From Micromonospora inositola (GTDB taxonomy: Bacteria > Actinomycetota > Actinomycetes > Mycobacteriales > Micromonosporaceae), in assembly GCF_900090285.1 (NCBI RefSeq), contig NZ_LT607754.1, forward strand, positions 6,040,001 through 6,104,000: a stretch of 64,000 bases of DNA, given 5' to 3'. Position 1 is the stretch's first letter. Each line of letters starts with the position of its first letter. Positions 1-8,809 of this stretch are shown piece after piece. The position numbers and the translations under genes are program-made. The notes beneath the pieces are model-generated. The model saw only the letters and a program-made list of their open reading frames with translations, was not told the DNA's origin and searched no databases.

Positions 1-2
1 AC

Positions 3-317
3 GCCGACTACCGGCGCCAGGCGCTCGCCGAGGGCGAGGTCGCCGCCCAGCACGAGGTGGACCGGATGTTCGCCACCCTGCGCGGCGCCGCGCGGCACAC
101 CCTGCCCAAGGGACTGGACGAGCAGACGCTGCACCGGGTGCTTGCCGTCCTCTCCCCAGGGGCGGGCCGGTCCGCGACCGAGGTGAGCCAGCAGACCGGC
201 ATCTCGCGGGTGACCGCCCGCCGCTATCTGGAATACCTGGTGACCGTCGAACGCGCGGTACGCACCCCCCGCTACGGCACGCCTGGCCGGCCCGAGGTCG
301 AGTATCGGCCGGTGTGA
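3..317 (+). CDS. Response regulator of CitB/DcuR family, C-terminal part (truncated by window edge)
   Basis: Open frame entering from the left edge and ending TGA at 317, 104 codons visible. The visible part is the DNA-binding end of a two-component regulator of the CitB/DcuR/MalR type, which normally controls di- or tricarboxylate uptake. The landmarks are LPKGLDEQTL, the recognition-helix stretch GISRVTARRYLEYL and the terminal YGTPGRPEVEYRP. The receiver domain lies outside the window, so the phosphorylated Asp cannot be checked. The first internal ATG (57) is not the true start, since coding continues upstream in frame. The family is clear from the C-terminal motif; the ligand or target operon cannot be told from here. 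It converges on the YVTN lipoprotein gene. Confidence 0.85.
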   Translation, partial: ADYRRQALAEGEVAAQHEVDRMFATLRGAARHTLPKGLDEQTLHRVLAVLSPGAGRSATEVSQQTGISRVTARRYLEYLVTVERAVRTPRYGTPGRPEVEYRPV

Positions 318-375
318 CGGCGCGCTGTCGCGGGGCGCGGCCGCCACGGACGGACCGGCCGGGACGGGACCTGCC

Positions 376-1563
376 CTACCGGATGTTCCCGGTGTGCCCG
401 AGAGAATAGCGACCGGGTTGCGGCCAGACGGCCAGGCCGTGGGGGCCTCGGCCGACGGGGATGCGGGCGAGCAGCTTGCCGGTCTCCGTGCTCAACACGT
501 ACACCTCGTCGTTGTAGCGCCCGGAGAGCCAGAGCTGCTTGCCGTCGGCTGAGAGGCCGCCCATGTCCGGGCTGCCGCCGGGGATCCGCCAGGTGGTGGT
601 GGGCTTCAGGCGGGCCAGGTCGAGGACGGTCACACTGCCCTCGTCGCGGTTGGTGACGTAGGCCAGTCTGGCGTCACGGCTGAAGTAGATGCCGTGTGCG
701 CCCCGCCCGGTCCGGATGAATCCGGTCTGCCGGCTGGCCTGGCCGTCGAAGACGTACACCCCGTTGGCGTGCATGTCCGCGACCAGGAAATGCTGGCCGT
801 CCGGAGTCAGCCGGGTGTCCTGAGGCATGCCGTCGGCCGCCTCGGTGAGCTGGAAGTCGCGCAGCTTGCGGAGGCTGGCGGTGTCCAGTACGAGCATCCG
901 GTTGGCGAACTCGCAACTGAAGAACATCGTCCTGCCGTCCGCGGAGTAGTCCATGTGGTTGATGCCGCCGCACTCGGGGAACCGGGCCGATCTCACCAGC
1001 CGCCAGGTGGTCGGGTCGTAGAAGTCCAGGCGCTGGTAGGCCTCGGCGACCACGATCGCCTGCTTGCCGTCCGGGGTGAAGTAGAGGTTGTAGACGTCTC
1101 CCAGCTTGATGAACCTGCCCGGCCTGCCGGTCCGGGCGTCGATCGGGACCAGCCCGCCCTGGGGGACCTGGCTGGACGCCACGTAGAGCGTGCGCAGGTC
1201 GTAGGAGGGCACCACGTGTTGCGGCTCCGGCCCGCCGGCGAACTGCCCCACAACCTTGAAGGTGGCGGGGTCGATCAGCCAGACGTCGTTGCTCTTGGTG
1301 TTCGGCACGTAGACCATCGGCCGGTCGCCGCGTACCGGCCCGGCGAGCCGGCCGGGGACGGCTGCCGCGTAGACGTTCCCGGCGGTCGGATACGTCGGAT
1401 ACGTCGGCATGCCCGCGACCAGCGGCCCGAAGGCCGTACCGGACGGGGCGGCCGTGGACGGGCTGGTCAGCGCTCCCTTGGCGGGCTCCCGGCTGGTGCA
1501 TGCCGCGGGCCCGGCCAACAGGAGCAGGATCGGAACGGCGGCCAGCAGCTGCCTACGGGACAT
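376..1563 (-). CDS. YVTN-type beta-propeller repeat protein, probable secreted lipoprotein
   Basis: About 395 residues. The N-terminus (MSRRQLLAAVPILLLLAG then PAAC) is a twin-Arg-like or Sec lipoprotein signal, though Pro at -3 makes the lipobox imperfect. The rest is repeated blades of the YVTN/lactonase-like beta-propeller type, each with a run such as VYVPNTKSNDVWLID or AYVTNRDEGSVTVLDL. Such proteins act outside the membrane, often in binding or as carrier scaffolds; no enzymatic residues are evident. I chose the ATG at 1563. An in-frame TTG at 1611 would add 16 residues ahead of the signal peptide and would start inside the predicted -35 box. There is no clear Shine-Dalgarno site, and the transcript is predicted to have a very short leader. 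Confidence 0.8.
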   Translation of the reverse strand: MSRRQLLAAVPILLLLAGPAACTSREPAKGALTSPSTAAPSGTAFGPLVAGMPTYPTYPTAGNVYAAAVPGRLAGPVRGDRPMVYVPNTKSNDVWLIDPATFKVVGQFAGGPEPQHVVPSYDLRTLYVASSQVPQGGLVPIDARTGRPGRFIKLGDVYNLYFTPDGKQAIVVAEAYQRLDFYDPTTWRLVRSARFPECGGINHMDYSADGRTMFFSCEFANRMLVLDTASLRKLRDFQLTEAADGMPQDTRLTPDGQHFLVADMHANGVYVFDGQASRQTGFIRTGRGAHGIYFSRDARLAYVTNRDEGSVTVLDLARLKPTTTWRIPGGSPDMGGLSADGKQLWLSGRYNDEVYVLSTETGKLLARIPVGRGPHGLAVWPQPGRYSLGHTGNIR

Positions 1564-1583
1564 CGACTTACAATAACGGACAA

Positions 1584-1611
1584 ATAATCTATAACGGGCG
1601 AACAGCGTCAA
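1584..1611 (-). promoter_or_regulatory. Putative promoter of the YVTN lipoprotein gene
   Basis: Read on the minus strand, TTGACG (1606-1611) is followed after 16 bp by GATTAT (1584-1589). It sits in an unusually A/T-rich stretch for this genome. The predicted start of transcription is about 15-20 nt before the ATG at 1563. Confidence 0.5.
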
Positions 1612-1630
1612 CTCACCATGTCCGCACCGG

Positions 1631-1704
1631 GTCAGCTGACGTTGGTGGGGCCGAGGACGCTCTTCAGGTCACCCATCAGCGCGGTGGTGGCCGCGACCCG
1701 GAAC
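1631..1704 (-). repeat. Displaced copy of the dnaE 3' end (74-bp direct repeat, left copy)
   Basis: Identical to 2048-2121 except for one base (G at 1638 where the dnaE copy has C at 2055). It encodes the last codons and stop of dnaE in the same orientation, but has no dnaE body attached. The one difference is a silent third-position change in the Val codon (GTC versus GTG). It also creates the 10-bp palindrome GTCAGCTGAC at 1631-1640. Similarity stops abruptly at 1705. The copy is not itself a gene. It resembles one side of an attachment-site pair formed by integration at a gene's 3' end. Confidence 0.9.
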
Positions 1705-1749
1705 TTGGCGGCGCCGTCGCTGCACCCGACAGCGCGGGGCGGCGTACGC

Positions 1750-1851
1750 CTAGAGGGCCGGCGCCAGAAACCGGCGGACGGCGGCGGTGATGATCGCGAT
1801 CAACGCAGCGCTGACGACGTTGATCGCGACGGCGACGAGAACATGACTCAT
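1750..1851 (-). CDS. Small hydrophobic membrane peptide (33 aa), unknown function
   Basis: ATG at 1851, TAG at 1750-1752. The peptide is one predicted membrane helix: MSHVLVAVAIN, then VVSAALIAIITAA, then the basic tail VRRFLAPAL. A strong Shine-Dalgarno run (GAGGAG) lies 7 nt upstream, which is the main reason to call it a gene. A helix followed by positive charges is the shape of many small membrane-active peptides, including type I toxins, but I recognise no family. It lies in the segment bracketed by the two 74-bp dnaE-end repeats, with its own possible promoter at 1933-1962. No antisense RNA can be shown from sequence alone. Confidence 0.6.
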   Translation of the reverse strand: MSHVLVAVAINVVSAALIAIITAAVRRFLAPAL

Positions 1852-1932
1852 GTTTCTCTCCTCGGTCTTCCTGTTCCGGCGCGCACTGGCGGCGCGCCGC
1901 CGGGGAAGCGTAGGGATCCGAGATGACGAGCA

Positions 1933-1962
1933 GGTTTACTGAGAGTGATGTTTCCTGGTCAA
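1933..1962 (-). promoter_or_regulatory. Possible promoter for the 33-aa peptide
   Basis: On the minus strand TTGACC (1957-1962) is followed after 18 bp by TAAACC (1933-1938), about 80 bp before the ATG at 1851. The -10 match is weak in its last base. Confidence 0.35.
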
Positions 1963-1963
1963 C

Positions 1964-2016
1964 GGGGCCCGGCCCGGGACCGAGCGTGGCCGGGACAGTG
2001 CGGTCGGCCGGGCCCC
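1964..2016 (-). terminator. Inverted repeat downstream of dnaE, possible terminator
   Basis: An 11-bp perfect inverted repeat, GGGGCCCGGCC at 1964-1974 and GGCCGGGCCCC at 2006-2016, encloses a 31-nt loop. It begins about 30 bp past the dnaE stop. There is no T-run on the minus strand, so it may act as an RNA-stabilising hairpin rather than a classical intrinsic terminator. Confidence 0.4.
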
Positions 2017-2047
2017 GGTTTACGGGCCCAGGGTGTGCGGCGGTTGC

Positions 2048-2121
2048 GTCAGCTCACGTTGGTGGGGCCGAGGACGCTCTTCAGGTCACCCATCAGCGCG
2101 GTGGTGGCCGCGACCCGGAAC
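2048..2121 (-). repeat. Native dnaE 3' end, right copy of the 74-bp direct repeat
   Basis: The last 23 codons and stop of dnaE plus one base. The near-identical partner is at 1631-1704, an offset of exactly 417 bp. The 343 bp between the copies (1705-2047) carry the small peptide gene and are not duplicated, which argues against a simple tandem duplication. Confidence 0.9.
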
Positions 2122-5100
2122 GGCCCCAGCCGCAGCGTGGTCACCTTGCCCCCGTTGAGCAGCTTGACGTGCACCTCGGTGTCCCCGGGATGCAGCACCA
2201 GGGTCTCCTTGAGCCGTTCCACCAGCGGCGGCGTGCACCGGTGCACCGGGATGGTGAGGGTGACCGGCTTGCTCGCCGGGTTGCTGCTGATGTCCGGCAT
2301 GGACATGTCCATCGCCATGATCCGCGGCGTGTCGTCGCGGCGATCGACCCGCCCCTTGACCACCACGATCGCGTCCTCGGCGATGTACTGCCCGATCACC
2401 TCGTAGGTGTTCGGGAAGAAGAGCGTCTCCACCCCGCCGGCCAGGTCCTCCAGGGTGGCCGAGGCCCAGGCCCGGCCCTGCTTGGTGACCCGGCGCTGCA
2501 CGCCGGAGAGGATGCCGGCGAGCGTGACCACCGCCCCGTCCGGCACCCCGCCCTCCTCGGCGAGCGCGGCGATCGTGGTGTCCGCCGCCGCGCCGAGGAC
2601 GTGCTCCAGGCCGAAGAGCGGGTGGTCGGAGACGTACAGGCCGAGCATCTCCCGCTCGAAGGCCAGCTTGTCCCGCTTGTCCCACTCACCCTCGCCGATG
2701 GTCGGCATGACCGTGGTGCTGCCGCCGGTGTCCGCCTCGCCGAAGCCGGCGCCGAAGAGGTCGTACTGGCCGACCGCCTCCTTGCGCTTGACGTCGGCGT
2801 ACGCGTCGATGGCGTCGGCGTGCACGGCGAGCAGGCCCTTGCGCGGGTGCCCCATCGAGTCGAACGCGCCGGCCTTGATCAGCGATTCGATGGTCTTCTT
2901 GTTGCAGACCACCGCGTCCACCTTGGACAGGAAGTCGTAGAAGTCGGCGTACTCGCCCTTCTCCTCGCGGCACCGCATGATCGAGGCGACCACGTTCGCG
3001 CCGACGTTGCGGATCGCGGCCAGGCCGAAGCGGATGTCCCTGCCGACCGGGGTGAACGGGCCGGCCGAGGTGTTCACGTCAGGCGGCAGGACCTGGATGC
3101 CCATCCGCCGGCACTCCGACAGGTAGAGCGCCATCTTGTCCTTGTCGTCGCCGACCGAGGTGAGCAGTCCAGCCATGTACTCGGCCGGGTAGTTCGCCTT
3201 GAGGTAGCCGGTCCAGTACGACACCAGGCCGTAGCCGGCGGTGTGCGCCTTGTTGAAGGCGTAGTCGGCGAACGGGACCAGGATGTCCCAGAGCGTCTGG
3301 ATGGCCTCGTCGGAGTACCCGTTGTTCCGCATGCCGTCGCGGAACGGGATGAACTCCTTGTCGAGGACCTCCTTCTTCTTCTTGCCCATCGCCCGGCGCA
3401 GCAGGTCGGCCTGGCCCAGGCTGTAGCCGGCGAGCTTCTGCGCGGCGCGCTGCACCTGCTCCTGGTAGACGATCAGGCCGTAGGTGGGACCGAGGATCTC
3501 CTCCAGGGGCTCGGCCAGCTCCGGGTGGATCGGCGTGATGTCCTGCTGGCCGTTCTTGCGCAGCGCGTAGTTGGTGTGCGAATTCGCGCCCATCGGGCCG
3601 GGCCGGTAGAGCGCCAGGACGGCGGAGATGTCCTCGAAGTTGTCCGGCTTCATCAGCCGCAGCAGGGAGCGCATCGGGCCGCCGTCGAGCTGGAAGACGC
3701 CGAGGGTGTCGCCCCGGGCCAGCAGCTCGTACGTCGGCTTGTCGTCCAGCGGCAGGGTCAGCAGGTCGACCTTGCGCCCGTGGTTGAGCTCGATGTTCTT
3801 CAGCGCGTCGTCGATGATCGTCAGGTTGCGCAGGCCGAGGAAGTCCATCTTCAACAACCCGAGCGACTCGCAGGTCGGGTAGTCGAACTGGGTGATGATC
3901 GCCCCGTCGGCGTCCCGGCGCATCAGCGGGATGTGCTCGATGATCGGCTCGGCGGACATGATGACGCCGGCGGCGTGCACGCCGGTCTGCCGGATCAGCC
4001 CCTCGATGCCGCGCGCGGTGTCGATGACCTTCTTGACGTCCGGGTCGGACTCGTAGAGGCCGCGGATCTCACCGGCCTCGGCGTACCGGGCGTGCTTGGG
4101 GTCGAAGATGCCGGTGAGCGGGATGTCCTTGCCCATCACCGCCGGGGGCATCGCCTTCGTGATCCGGTCGCCCACCGCGTAGGGATAGCCGAGCACCCGG
4201 GCCGAGTCCTTGATCGCGGCCTTCGCCTTGATCGTGCCGAAGGTGGCGATCTGCGCGACTTTGTCCTCACCCCACTTGTCGGTGACGTACTTGATCACCT
4301 CACCGCGCCGACGCTCGTCGAAGTCGATGTCGACATCCGGCATCGAGACACGCTCGGGGTTGAGGAACCGCTCGAAGATCAGGCCGTGCGGGATCGGGTC
4401 CAGGTCGGTGATGCCGAGGGCGTACGCGACGAGCGAGCCGGCGGCCGAGCCACGACCCGGACCGACGGCGATGCCCTGGCTCTTCGCCCACTGGATGAAG
4501 TCGGCGACCACGAGGAAGTACGACGGGAAGCCCATCTGGATGATGATTCCCAGCTCGTACTCGGCCTGGACGACGTGACCCTCCGGGATCCCGTTCGGGA
4601 ACCGGCGGGCCAGCCCCCGGTGGGTCTCCTTGCGGAACCAGGACTCCTCGGTCTCCCCCTCCGGCACCGGGAAGCGCGGCATCAGGTTGTGGAACTCGAA
4701 CATCCCGGCCGGGTCGACCTTCTCCGCGACCAGCAGGGTGTTGCGGCAGCCCTGCTGCCACAGCTCCGAGGAGTCGACCGCGCGCATCTGCTCGGCGGAC
4801 TTGATGAAGTAGCCGCCGCCCTCGAAGCGGAACCGGTTGGGGTCGTCGATGTTGCTACCCGTCTGCACGCAGAGCAGCACGTCGTGCGCGGTCGCCTGCG
4901 CCTCGTGGGTGTAGTGCGAGTCGTTGGTGACCACCGGCGGGATGTCGAGCTTGCGGGCGATCTCGGTGAGCCCGTCGCGGACCCGGCGCTCGATGTCGAG
5001 GCCGTGGTCCATGATCTCCAGGAAGTAGTTCTCCTTGCCGAAGATGTCCTGGTAGCTCGCGGCGACCTTGAGCGCCTCGTCGAACTGGCCCAGCCGCAGC

Positions 5101-5582
5101 CGGGTCTGCACCGCGCCGGAGGGGCAGCCGGTGGTGGCCATGATGCCCTCGGCGTGCTCGGCGATCAGCTCCATGTCCATCCGGGGCCACTTGACGTAGT
5201 GGCCCTCCATGGAGGCGCGCGAGTTCAGCGTGAACAGGTTCTTCAGGCCCGTGGCGTTCCGCGCCCACATCGTCTTGTGGGTGATCGCGCCGTTACCGGA
5301 GATGTCGTCGCTCTTCTGCTCCGGCCGGCCCCACTTGACCCGCGCCTTGTGATAGCGCGACTCCGGCGCCACGTACGCCTCGACGCCCAGGATCGGGGTG
5401 ATCCCGGCGGCCATCGCCTGCTTGTAGAAGTCGTTCGCGCCGTGCATGTTGCCGTGGTCGGTGATCGCCACCGCCGGCATGCCGAGCCGGTTCGCCTCGG
5501 CGAAGAGGTCCTTGAGTCGGGCCGCCCCGTCGAGCATCGAGTACTCAGTGTGCACGTGCAGATGCGCGAACGAATCGCCCAT
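2049..5582 (-). CDS. dnaE: DNA polymerase III alpha subunit
   Basis: 1177 residues, the usual length for actinobacterial DnaE1, the replicative polymerase. The N-terminal PHP domain begins at once (HLHVH at residues 7-11) with its metal-binding His residues present. The palm-domain acidic motif PDVDIDFDE lies near residues 415-423. A helix-hairpin-helix region follows, and near the C-terminus an OB-fold segment with [16 protein letters not shown]. It starts ATG at 5582 behind a G-rich run that can serve as ribosome site. The gene is complete and looks functional. Its unusual feature is that its last 23 codons are repeated 417 bp downstream. Confidence 0.98.
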   Translation of the reverse strand: MGDSFAHLHVHTEYSMLDGAARLKDLFAEANRLGMPAVAITDHGNMHGANDFYKQAMAAGITPILGVEAYVAPESRYHKARVKWGRPEQKSDDISGNGAITHKTMWARNATGLKNLFTLNSRASMEGHYVKWPRMDMELIAEHAEGIMATTGCPSGAVQTRLRLGQFDEALKVAASYQDIFGKENYFLEIMDHGLDIERRVRDGLTEIARKLDIPPVVTNDSHYTHEAQATAHDVLLCVQTGSNIDDPNRFRFEGGGYFIKSAEQMRAVDSSELWQQGCRNTLLVAEKVDPAGMFEFHNLMPRFPVPEGETEESWFRKETHRGLARRFPNGIPEGHVVQAEYELGIIIQMGFPSYFLVVADFIQWAKSQGIAVGPGRGSAAGSLVAYALGITDLDPIPHGLIFERFLNPERVSMPDVDIDFDERRRGEVIKYVTDKWGEDKVAQIATFGTIKAKAAIKDSARVLGYPYAVGDRITKAMPPAVMGKDIPLTGIFDPKHARYAEAGEIRGLYESDPDVKKVIDTARGIEGLIRQTGVHAAGVIMSAEPIIEHIPLMRRDADGAIITQFDYPTCESLGLLKMDFLGLRNLTIIDDALKNIELNHGRKVDLLTLPLDDKPTYELLARGDTLGVFQLDGGPMRSLLRLMKPDNFEDISAVLALYRPGPMGANSHTNYALRKNGQQDITPIHPELAEPLEEILGPTYGLIVYQEQVQRAAQKLAGYSLGQADLLRRAMGKKKKEVLDKEFIPFRDGMRNNGYSDEAIQTLWDILVPFADYAFNKAHTAGYGLVSYWTGYLKANYPAEYMAGLLTSVGDDKDKMALYLSECRRMGIQVLPPDVNTSAGPFTPVGRDIRFGLAAIRNVGANVVASIMRCREEKGEYADFYDFLSKVDAVVCNKKTIESLIKAGAFDSMGHPRKGLLAVHADAIDAYADVKRKEAVGQYDLFGAGFGEADTGGSTTVMPTIGEGEWDKRDKLAFEREMLGLYVSDHPLFGLEHVLGAAADTTIAALAEEGGVPDGAVVTLAGILSGVQRRVTKQGRAWASATLEDLAGGVETLFFPNTYEVIGQYIAEDAIVVVKGRVDRRDDTPRIMAMDMSMPDISSNPASKPVTLTIPVHRCTPPLVERLKETLVLHPGDTEVHVKLLNGGKVTTLRLGPFRVAATTALMGDLKSVLGPTNVS

Positions 5583-5817
5583 GCGTGGCGCCCCCCGGGT
5601 CGGCTTCGTGGGTGGTGAGAAGTCGGTCGGCCCACCCTATCCCCGCCCCGAGAGGCACCTCCAGCAGCCGCGCGGGCAGATCACCGTCAGGGTGGTGTGG
5701 ATCTCCCGCACCGACCTGCGCGGCCGGTGAGTCGGCTGCCGGACTCGGCCGGGCCGAGGCCGCGGACCGGCCGTAGCCTGGAGGGCACGGCACCTCGGGC
5801 GAGCATGGGAGGCAGTC

Positions 5818-6363
5818 ATGCCCCTCGCGGAGGGTATCGACGACCTGGCCAGGTCGGCCGCGCGCGGCGACCCCGGAGCCCTGGATGTGCTGCTGGCGGC
5901 CGTCCGCCCGGAGGTGCTGCGGCTCTGCGCCCGCCTGCTGCCCAACCGGGAGGACGCCGAGGAGGCGTGCCAGGACGCGCTGTTCGCGCTGGCCAGGGGG
6001 ATCACCCGGTTCGAGGGACGGTCGTCGTTCCACACCTGGCTGTACCAGCTCACCGCGAACCGGGCCCGCTCGACCTACCGGGTGCTGCGCCGGCGCTGGT
6101 TGGTCGAGGCCGGTGGCGTGCCGCTGCCCGACCCGCCCGACCCCCGGCGGACCAGCGTGGTCGCCGGCACCCGGCTCGACCTGCTCGACGCGCTCGACTC
6201 GGTCCGCCCCGAACTCGCCGAGGCGGTGACCCTGCGCGACATCCTCGGCCTGAGCTACCGCGAGATCGCCACCCTGCTCGACCTGCCGGAGGGGACCGTG
6301 AAGTCCCGCATCCACCAGGCCCGCCAGCAGCTCCGCCAACGGCTGACAGCCGACCGAACCTGA
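5818..6363 (+). CDS. RNA polymerase ECF-type sigma factor
   Basis: 181 residues. Region 2 covers roughly residues 20-85, with NREDAEEACQDALFALARG and the -10-recognition stretch RFEGRSSFHTWLYQLTANRA. Region 4 is at the C-terminus, with LSYREIATLLDLPEGTVKSR forming the -35 helix-turn-helix. There is no region 1.1 or 3, as expected of an ECF factor. ATG 5818 is preceded by GGGAGG at good spacing. No anti-sigma factor gene follows; the next gene is a small lipoprotein that could be in the same transcript (76 bp gap). The 235 bp upstream (5583-5817), shared with the divergent dnaE, shows no further gene. Confidence 0.92.
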   Translation: MPLAEGIDDLARSAARGDPGALDVLLAAVRPEVLRLCARLLPNREDAEEACQDALFALARGITRFEGRSSFHTWLYQLTANRARSTYRVLRRRWLVEAGGVPLPDPPDPRRTSVVAGTRLDLLDALDSVRPELAEAVTLRDILGLSYREIATLLDLPEGTVKSRIHQARQQLRQRLTADRT

Positions 6364-6439
6364 GCCAGGGATACCCCGAACCGAACTGGCCGCGGCGGCG
6401 ACAAACAGGGTGAACGCAACTCGCCCGAGGAGAATCGCG

Positions 6440-6943
6440 ATGAGCAGCAGCATCCCTGGACGCCGGCTCTCGGCCGTGGCCGCCGCCGTGGCCCTGATCG
6501 GTGCGATCGGGGCCTGCGGCGAGGAACCGGTCTCGCCGCTGCCCGTCCAGCCGAGCACGGCGGCCACCACCGTCACTCCGTCCGGACCGGCCGGCACGCC
6601 GACGACCTCGCGGCCCGCTCCGGTCGCCTCCTCGACCGCGACGGGCCTCCCCCGCGCGACGCCGTCCCCGACCCCGGCGTCCGCCTGCCTCGGCGCGATC
6701 CGCTACGACCTCAAGTTGGACGAGCAGGAACTGGCGCTGCTCAAGTCGCTCTGCCTGGCCACCGGCGGCGTCCTGCGCCTCGAGGGGATCGGGCCCGGTC
6801 AGGTCACCGTGGACCGGAAGGACCTGGCTTCCACCAGCTACGAGGCCGGAGTCGTGAACGTCCGCTTCCTGCGTCGCGGCACGGTCGCGGTCACGATCCC
6901 ACACGGCGGGCGGACGTACACGGTGACGGTGGTGGTGCGCTAG
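6440..6943 (+). CDS. Small secreted lipoprotein, unknown function
   Basis: About 167 residues. The signal peptide (MSSSIPGRRLSAVAAAVALI then GAIGAC) ends in a lipobox-like Cys near residue 27. A Pro/Thr/Ser-rich linker follows, then a compact globular domain of about 80 residues ending in a beta-rich stretch (GRTYTVTVVVR). The ATG at 6440 has GAGGAG 7 nt upstream. The GTG at 6410 would put ten residues ahead of the signal and lacks a ribosome site. It follows the ECF sigma gene by 76 bp, which suggests co-transcription, and converges on the kinase gene with only 11 bp between stops. I do not recognise the C-terminal domain. Confidence 0.75.
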   Translation: MSSSIPGRRLSAVAAAVALIGAIGACGEEPVSPLPVQPSTAATTVTPSGPAGTPTTSRPAPVASSTATGLPRATPSPTPASACLGAIRYDLKLDEQELALLKSLCLATGGVLRLEGIGPGQVTVDRKDLASTSYEAGVVNVRFLRRGTVAVTIPHGGRTYTVTVVVR

Positions 6944-6954
6944 TGCGCTACGAC

Positions 6955-8322
6955 CTACCGCACCCGTACCCCGGCGAGCAGCGTGTCGACGAAGTCCGCT
7001 CCGCTGCCCGCCGGTGGTGCGATCTGCACGTAGATCAGGCCGCTGCGGCCCGGTCCGAGTCCGGCCGCCTCGACGACCACCGGCCTGCCGCGCCCGCAGC
7101 TGAACTGGGCCACCACCCAGTCGACTCCCGCCTGGCTGGTCGTGCGCACCGGCGCGGCGGCACAGTTCCCGTGTGGGCGTTCGGTGAGAAAACCCTCGGG
7201 GCTGGTCCGCGCGGCGATGCTGGCGGAGAGACCGACGAAGGCGCCCGGCAGGGTGGTGTCGGCCGCCCACCGCTGCGGGTCGGGCGACATCACCAGCGCC
7301 GGTTCGAGCCGGCCGTCGTCGCCGTACTGACCCGCCCAGCCGGTGCCCGCCGCCCGCCACCCTGCCGGCAGTGCGACGGTGAGCGGCCCGCTCGTCCAGC
7401 TGGCGCGCGACCGCGGCACGACCGCGGCGTCGCCGGCCGTGCCGCCCAGTCCGACGAACACCAGGACCGCCGCGGCAACGACGCCGAACCGGTGCCGGCG
7501 GCCGGGCTGCCACCCGGACGCCCGGCCCGCGCCGGCGGACGCGCCCGTGGGCGTCACCGCCCGCCGCAGTGCCGATCCGAAGGCCGCCGCATCGGGGTAG
7601 CGGTCTGCCGGGCGCGGCGCGGTGGCCCGCCGGAGCACCGCCGCCACCTGCGGCGGAACCCCCTCCCGCAGCCGGCTCGCCGCGCTCGGAACCGGCACCT
7701 CGGTGCCGAGGAGCCGGAGGCCGAGCCGACCCAGCCCGAACACGTCGGCACGGGTGTCCACCACCGCGAACGGATCGTCCTGCTCCGGCGCCATGTAGCC
7801 GGGGGTGCCCGCCCTGGCGGTGAGGCCGGACGCGGCGGCGACGGCCTTGGCCAGCCCCAGATCGGCGATCAGTACCCACTCACCGTTCGGGCCCGAGCGG
7901 AAGAGGATGTTGGCCGGTGTGAGGTCGCGATGCACGACACCGTGGCGGTGCAGGACCGCGACCCCGGCGGCGATCTCCACCAGCAGGTCCAGGGCCGGTG
8001 CCAGCGGCATCGCGCCCCGCGCCAGCCGGTCCCGCAGGCTTCCGCCGTCCGCCCAGGCCAGCACCGCGTACGGCCGGCCGTCGGGCAGCTCCCCCAGACC
8101 GTGCACGCGGACCAGCCGGTGGTGGTCGAGTCGCCGCAGCAGCCGGGCCTCGTCCAGGAACCGTTCCCGCACCCGCAGGTCGTGACTCCAGTTCTCGGCC
8201 AGCACCTTGATCGCCACGCGGGAGTCGAGGACCGGGTCGTGGCCCAGCCAGACGGTCGCGAAGGACCCCGCCCCGAGCAGCCGCTCGATGCGGTACGGGC
8301 CGATCCACGCCGGAGTGTCCAT
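6955..8322 (-). CDS. Membrane-anchored serine/threonine protein kinase (PknB-like)
   Basis: 455 residues. The cytoplasmic kinase domain (about 8-260) has the glycine loop LGAGSFATVW, invariant Lys39 in VAIKVL, the catalytic loop HRDLTPAN near 127 and ADLGLAK, so DLG replaces DFG, a common variant. The GTPGYMAPEQ activation segment is present. An Ala/Gly-rich juxtamembrane region leads to one membrane helix (near 277-295, VVAAAVLVFVGLGG) and an extracellular domain of about 155 residues that lacks PASTA repeats. A receptor-type kinase that phosphorylates cytoplasmic targets in response to an external cue is the natural reading; the ligand is unknown. All core catalytic residues look intact. 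Confidence 0.93.
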   Translation of the reverse strand: MDTPAWIGPYRIERLLGAGSFATVWLGHDPVLDSRVAIKVLAENWSHDLRVRERFLDEARLLRRLDHHRLVRVHGLGELPDGRPYAVLAWADGGSLRDRLARGAMPLAPALDLLVEIAAGVAVLHRHGVVHRDLTPANILFRSGPNGEWVLIADLGLAKAVAAASGLTARAGTPGYMAPEQDDPFAVVDTRADVFGLGRLGLRLLGTEVPVPSAASRLREGVPPQVAAVLRRATAPRPADRYPDAAAFGSALRRAVTPTGASAGAGRASGWQPGRRHRFGVVAAAVLVFVGLGGTAGDAAVVPRSRASWTSGPLTVALPAGWRAAGTGWAGQYGDDGRLEPALVMSPDPQRWAADTTLPGAFVGLSASIAARTSPEGFLTERPHGNCAAAPVRTTSQAGVDWVVAQFSCGRGRPVVVEAAGLGPGRSGLIYVQIAPPAGSGADFVDTLLAGVRVR

Positions 8323-8421
8323 CGCCTCACCCCCGTCCCCGCTTCGACGGTAGACGGCGGGGGCCGCCCGGCGGGCCTGCCGCGCGCGCGACCGTCCACA
8401 GTGTCGCCTAGTGGCACAACG

Positions 8422-8437
8422 ATGTCGCGCTAGACAT
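8422..8437. promoter_or_regulatory. PadR-type operator ATGT-N8-ACAT
   Basis: ATGT at 8422-8425 and ACAT at 8434-8437 match the consensus ATGT-(8 bp)-ACAT operator known for PadR-family repressors; the match extends to ATGTC-N6-GACAT. It overlaps the predicted -35 box of the padR gene that starts at 8468, which fits autorepression. Confidence 0.7.
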
Positions 8438-8460
8438 TAGTGTGTGTCATACAGTATCGT
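8431..8460 (+). promoter_or_regulatory. Promoter of the padR-HAAS operon, predicted leaderless
   Basis: TAGACA (8431-8436), an 18-bp spacer, then TATCGT (8455-8460). Transcription would begin about 7 nt later, at or next to the ATG at 8468. No Shine-Dalgarno site is visible before that ATG, so the mRNA is probably leaderless. Confidence 0.5.
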
Positions 8461-8467
8461 GTGAGTC

Positions 8468-8809
8468 ATGGTGAGCGAGGAGATCCTGCGGACCCATCTC
8501 CAGGAGTTGCGCCGCGGCACGGCGGTGGTGGCGAGCCTGGTCGCCCTGCGCCGCCCCGACTACGGCTACGCGCTGCTGCAACGCCTCGCGGCGCACGGCT
8601 TCCCGGTCGACGCCAACACGCTCTATCCCCTGCTCCGGCGGCTGGAGGAGCAGGGGCTGCTGACCAGCGAGTGGAACACCGAGGAGAGCCGGCCGCGCAA
8701 GTTCTACCGCATCAGTGACGAGGGTGAGACGGTGCTGGCCCGCCTCCTCGACGACCTCGCCGCCGTGCAGACCTCCGTCGCCGGGCTGATCGAAGGAGAC
8801 GACCGATGA
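8468..8809 (+). CDS. PadR-family transcriptional regulator
   Basis: 113 residues, the short two-domain PadR form. The winged helix carries YGYALLQRLAAHGFPVDANT and LYPLLRRLEEQGLLTSEW, followed by the basic wing SRPRKFYRIS and a short C-terminal dimerisation helix. PadR proteins are repressors released by a small ligand or acting with a partner. A matching operator lies 31 bp upstream of the start. The stop overlaps the next start (ATGA at 8806-8809), so the regulator and the membrane protein are translationally coupled, the usual PadR/HAAS arrangement. Confidence 0.93.
   Translation: MVSEEILRTHLQELRRGTAVVASLVALRRPDYGYALLQRLAAHGFPVDANTLYPLLRRLEEQGLLTSEWNTEESRPRKFYRISDEGETVLARLLDDLAAVQTSVAGLIEGDDR

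Noticed and set aside
1923..5618. A 1231-codon plus-strand frame opposite dnaE
   Set aside because: Antisense shadow of dnaE: His/Val/Arg/Gly-rich composition, no domain, no ribosome site. Long shadow frames are normal at this G+C content.
6050..7879. A 609-codon minus-strand frame across the sigma factor, lipoprotein and kinase genes
   Set aside because: A low-complexity Arg/Gly product over three supported genes; a shadow.
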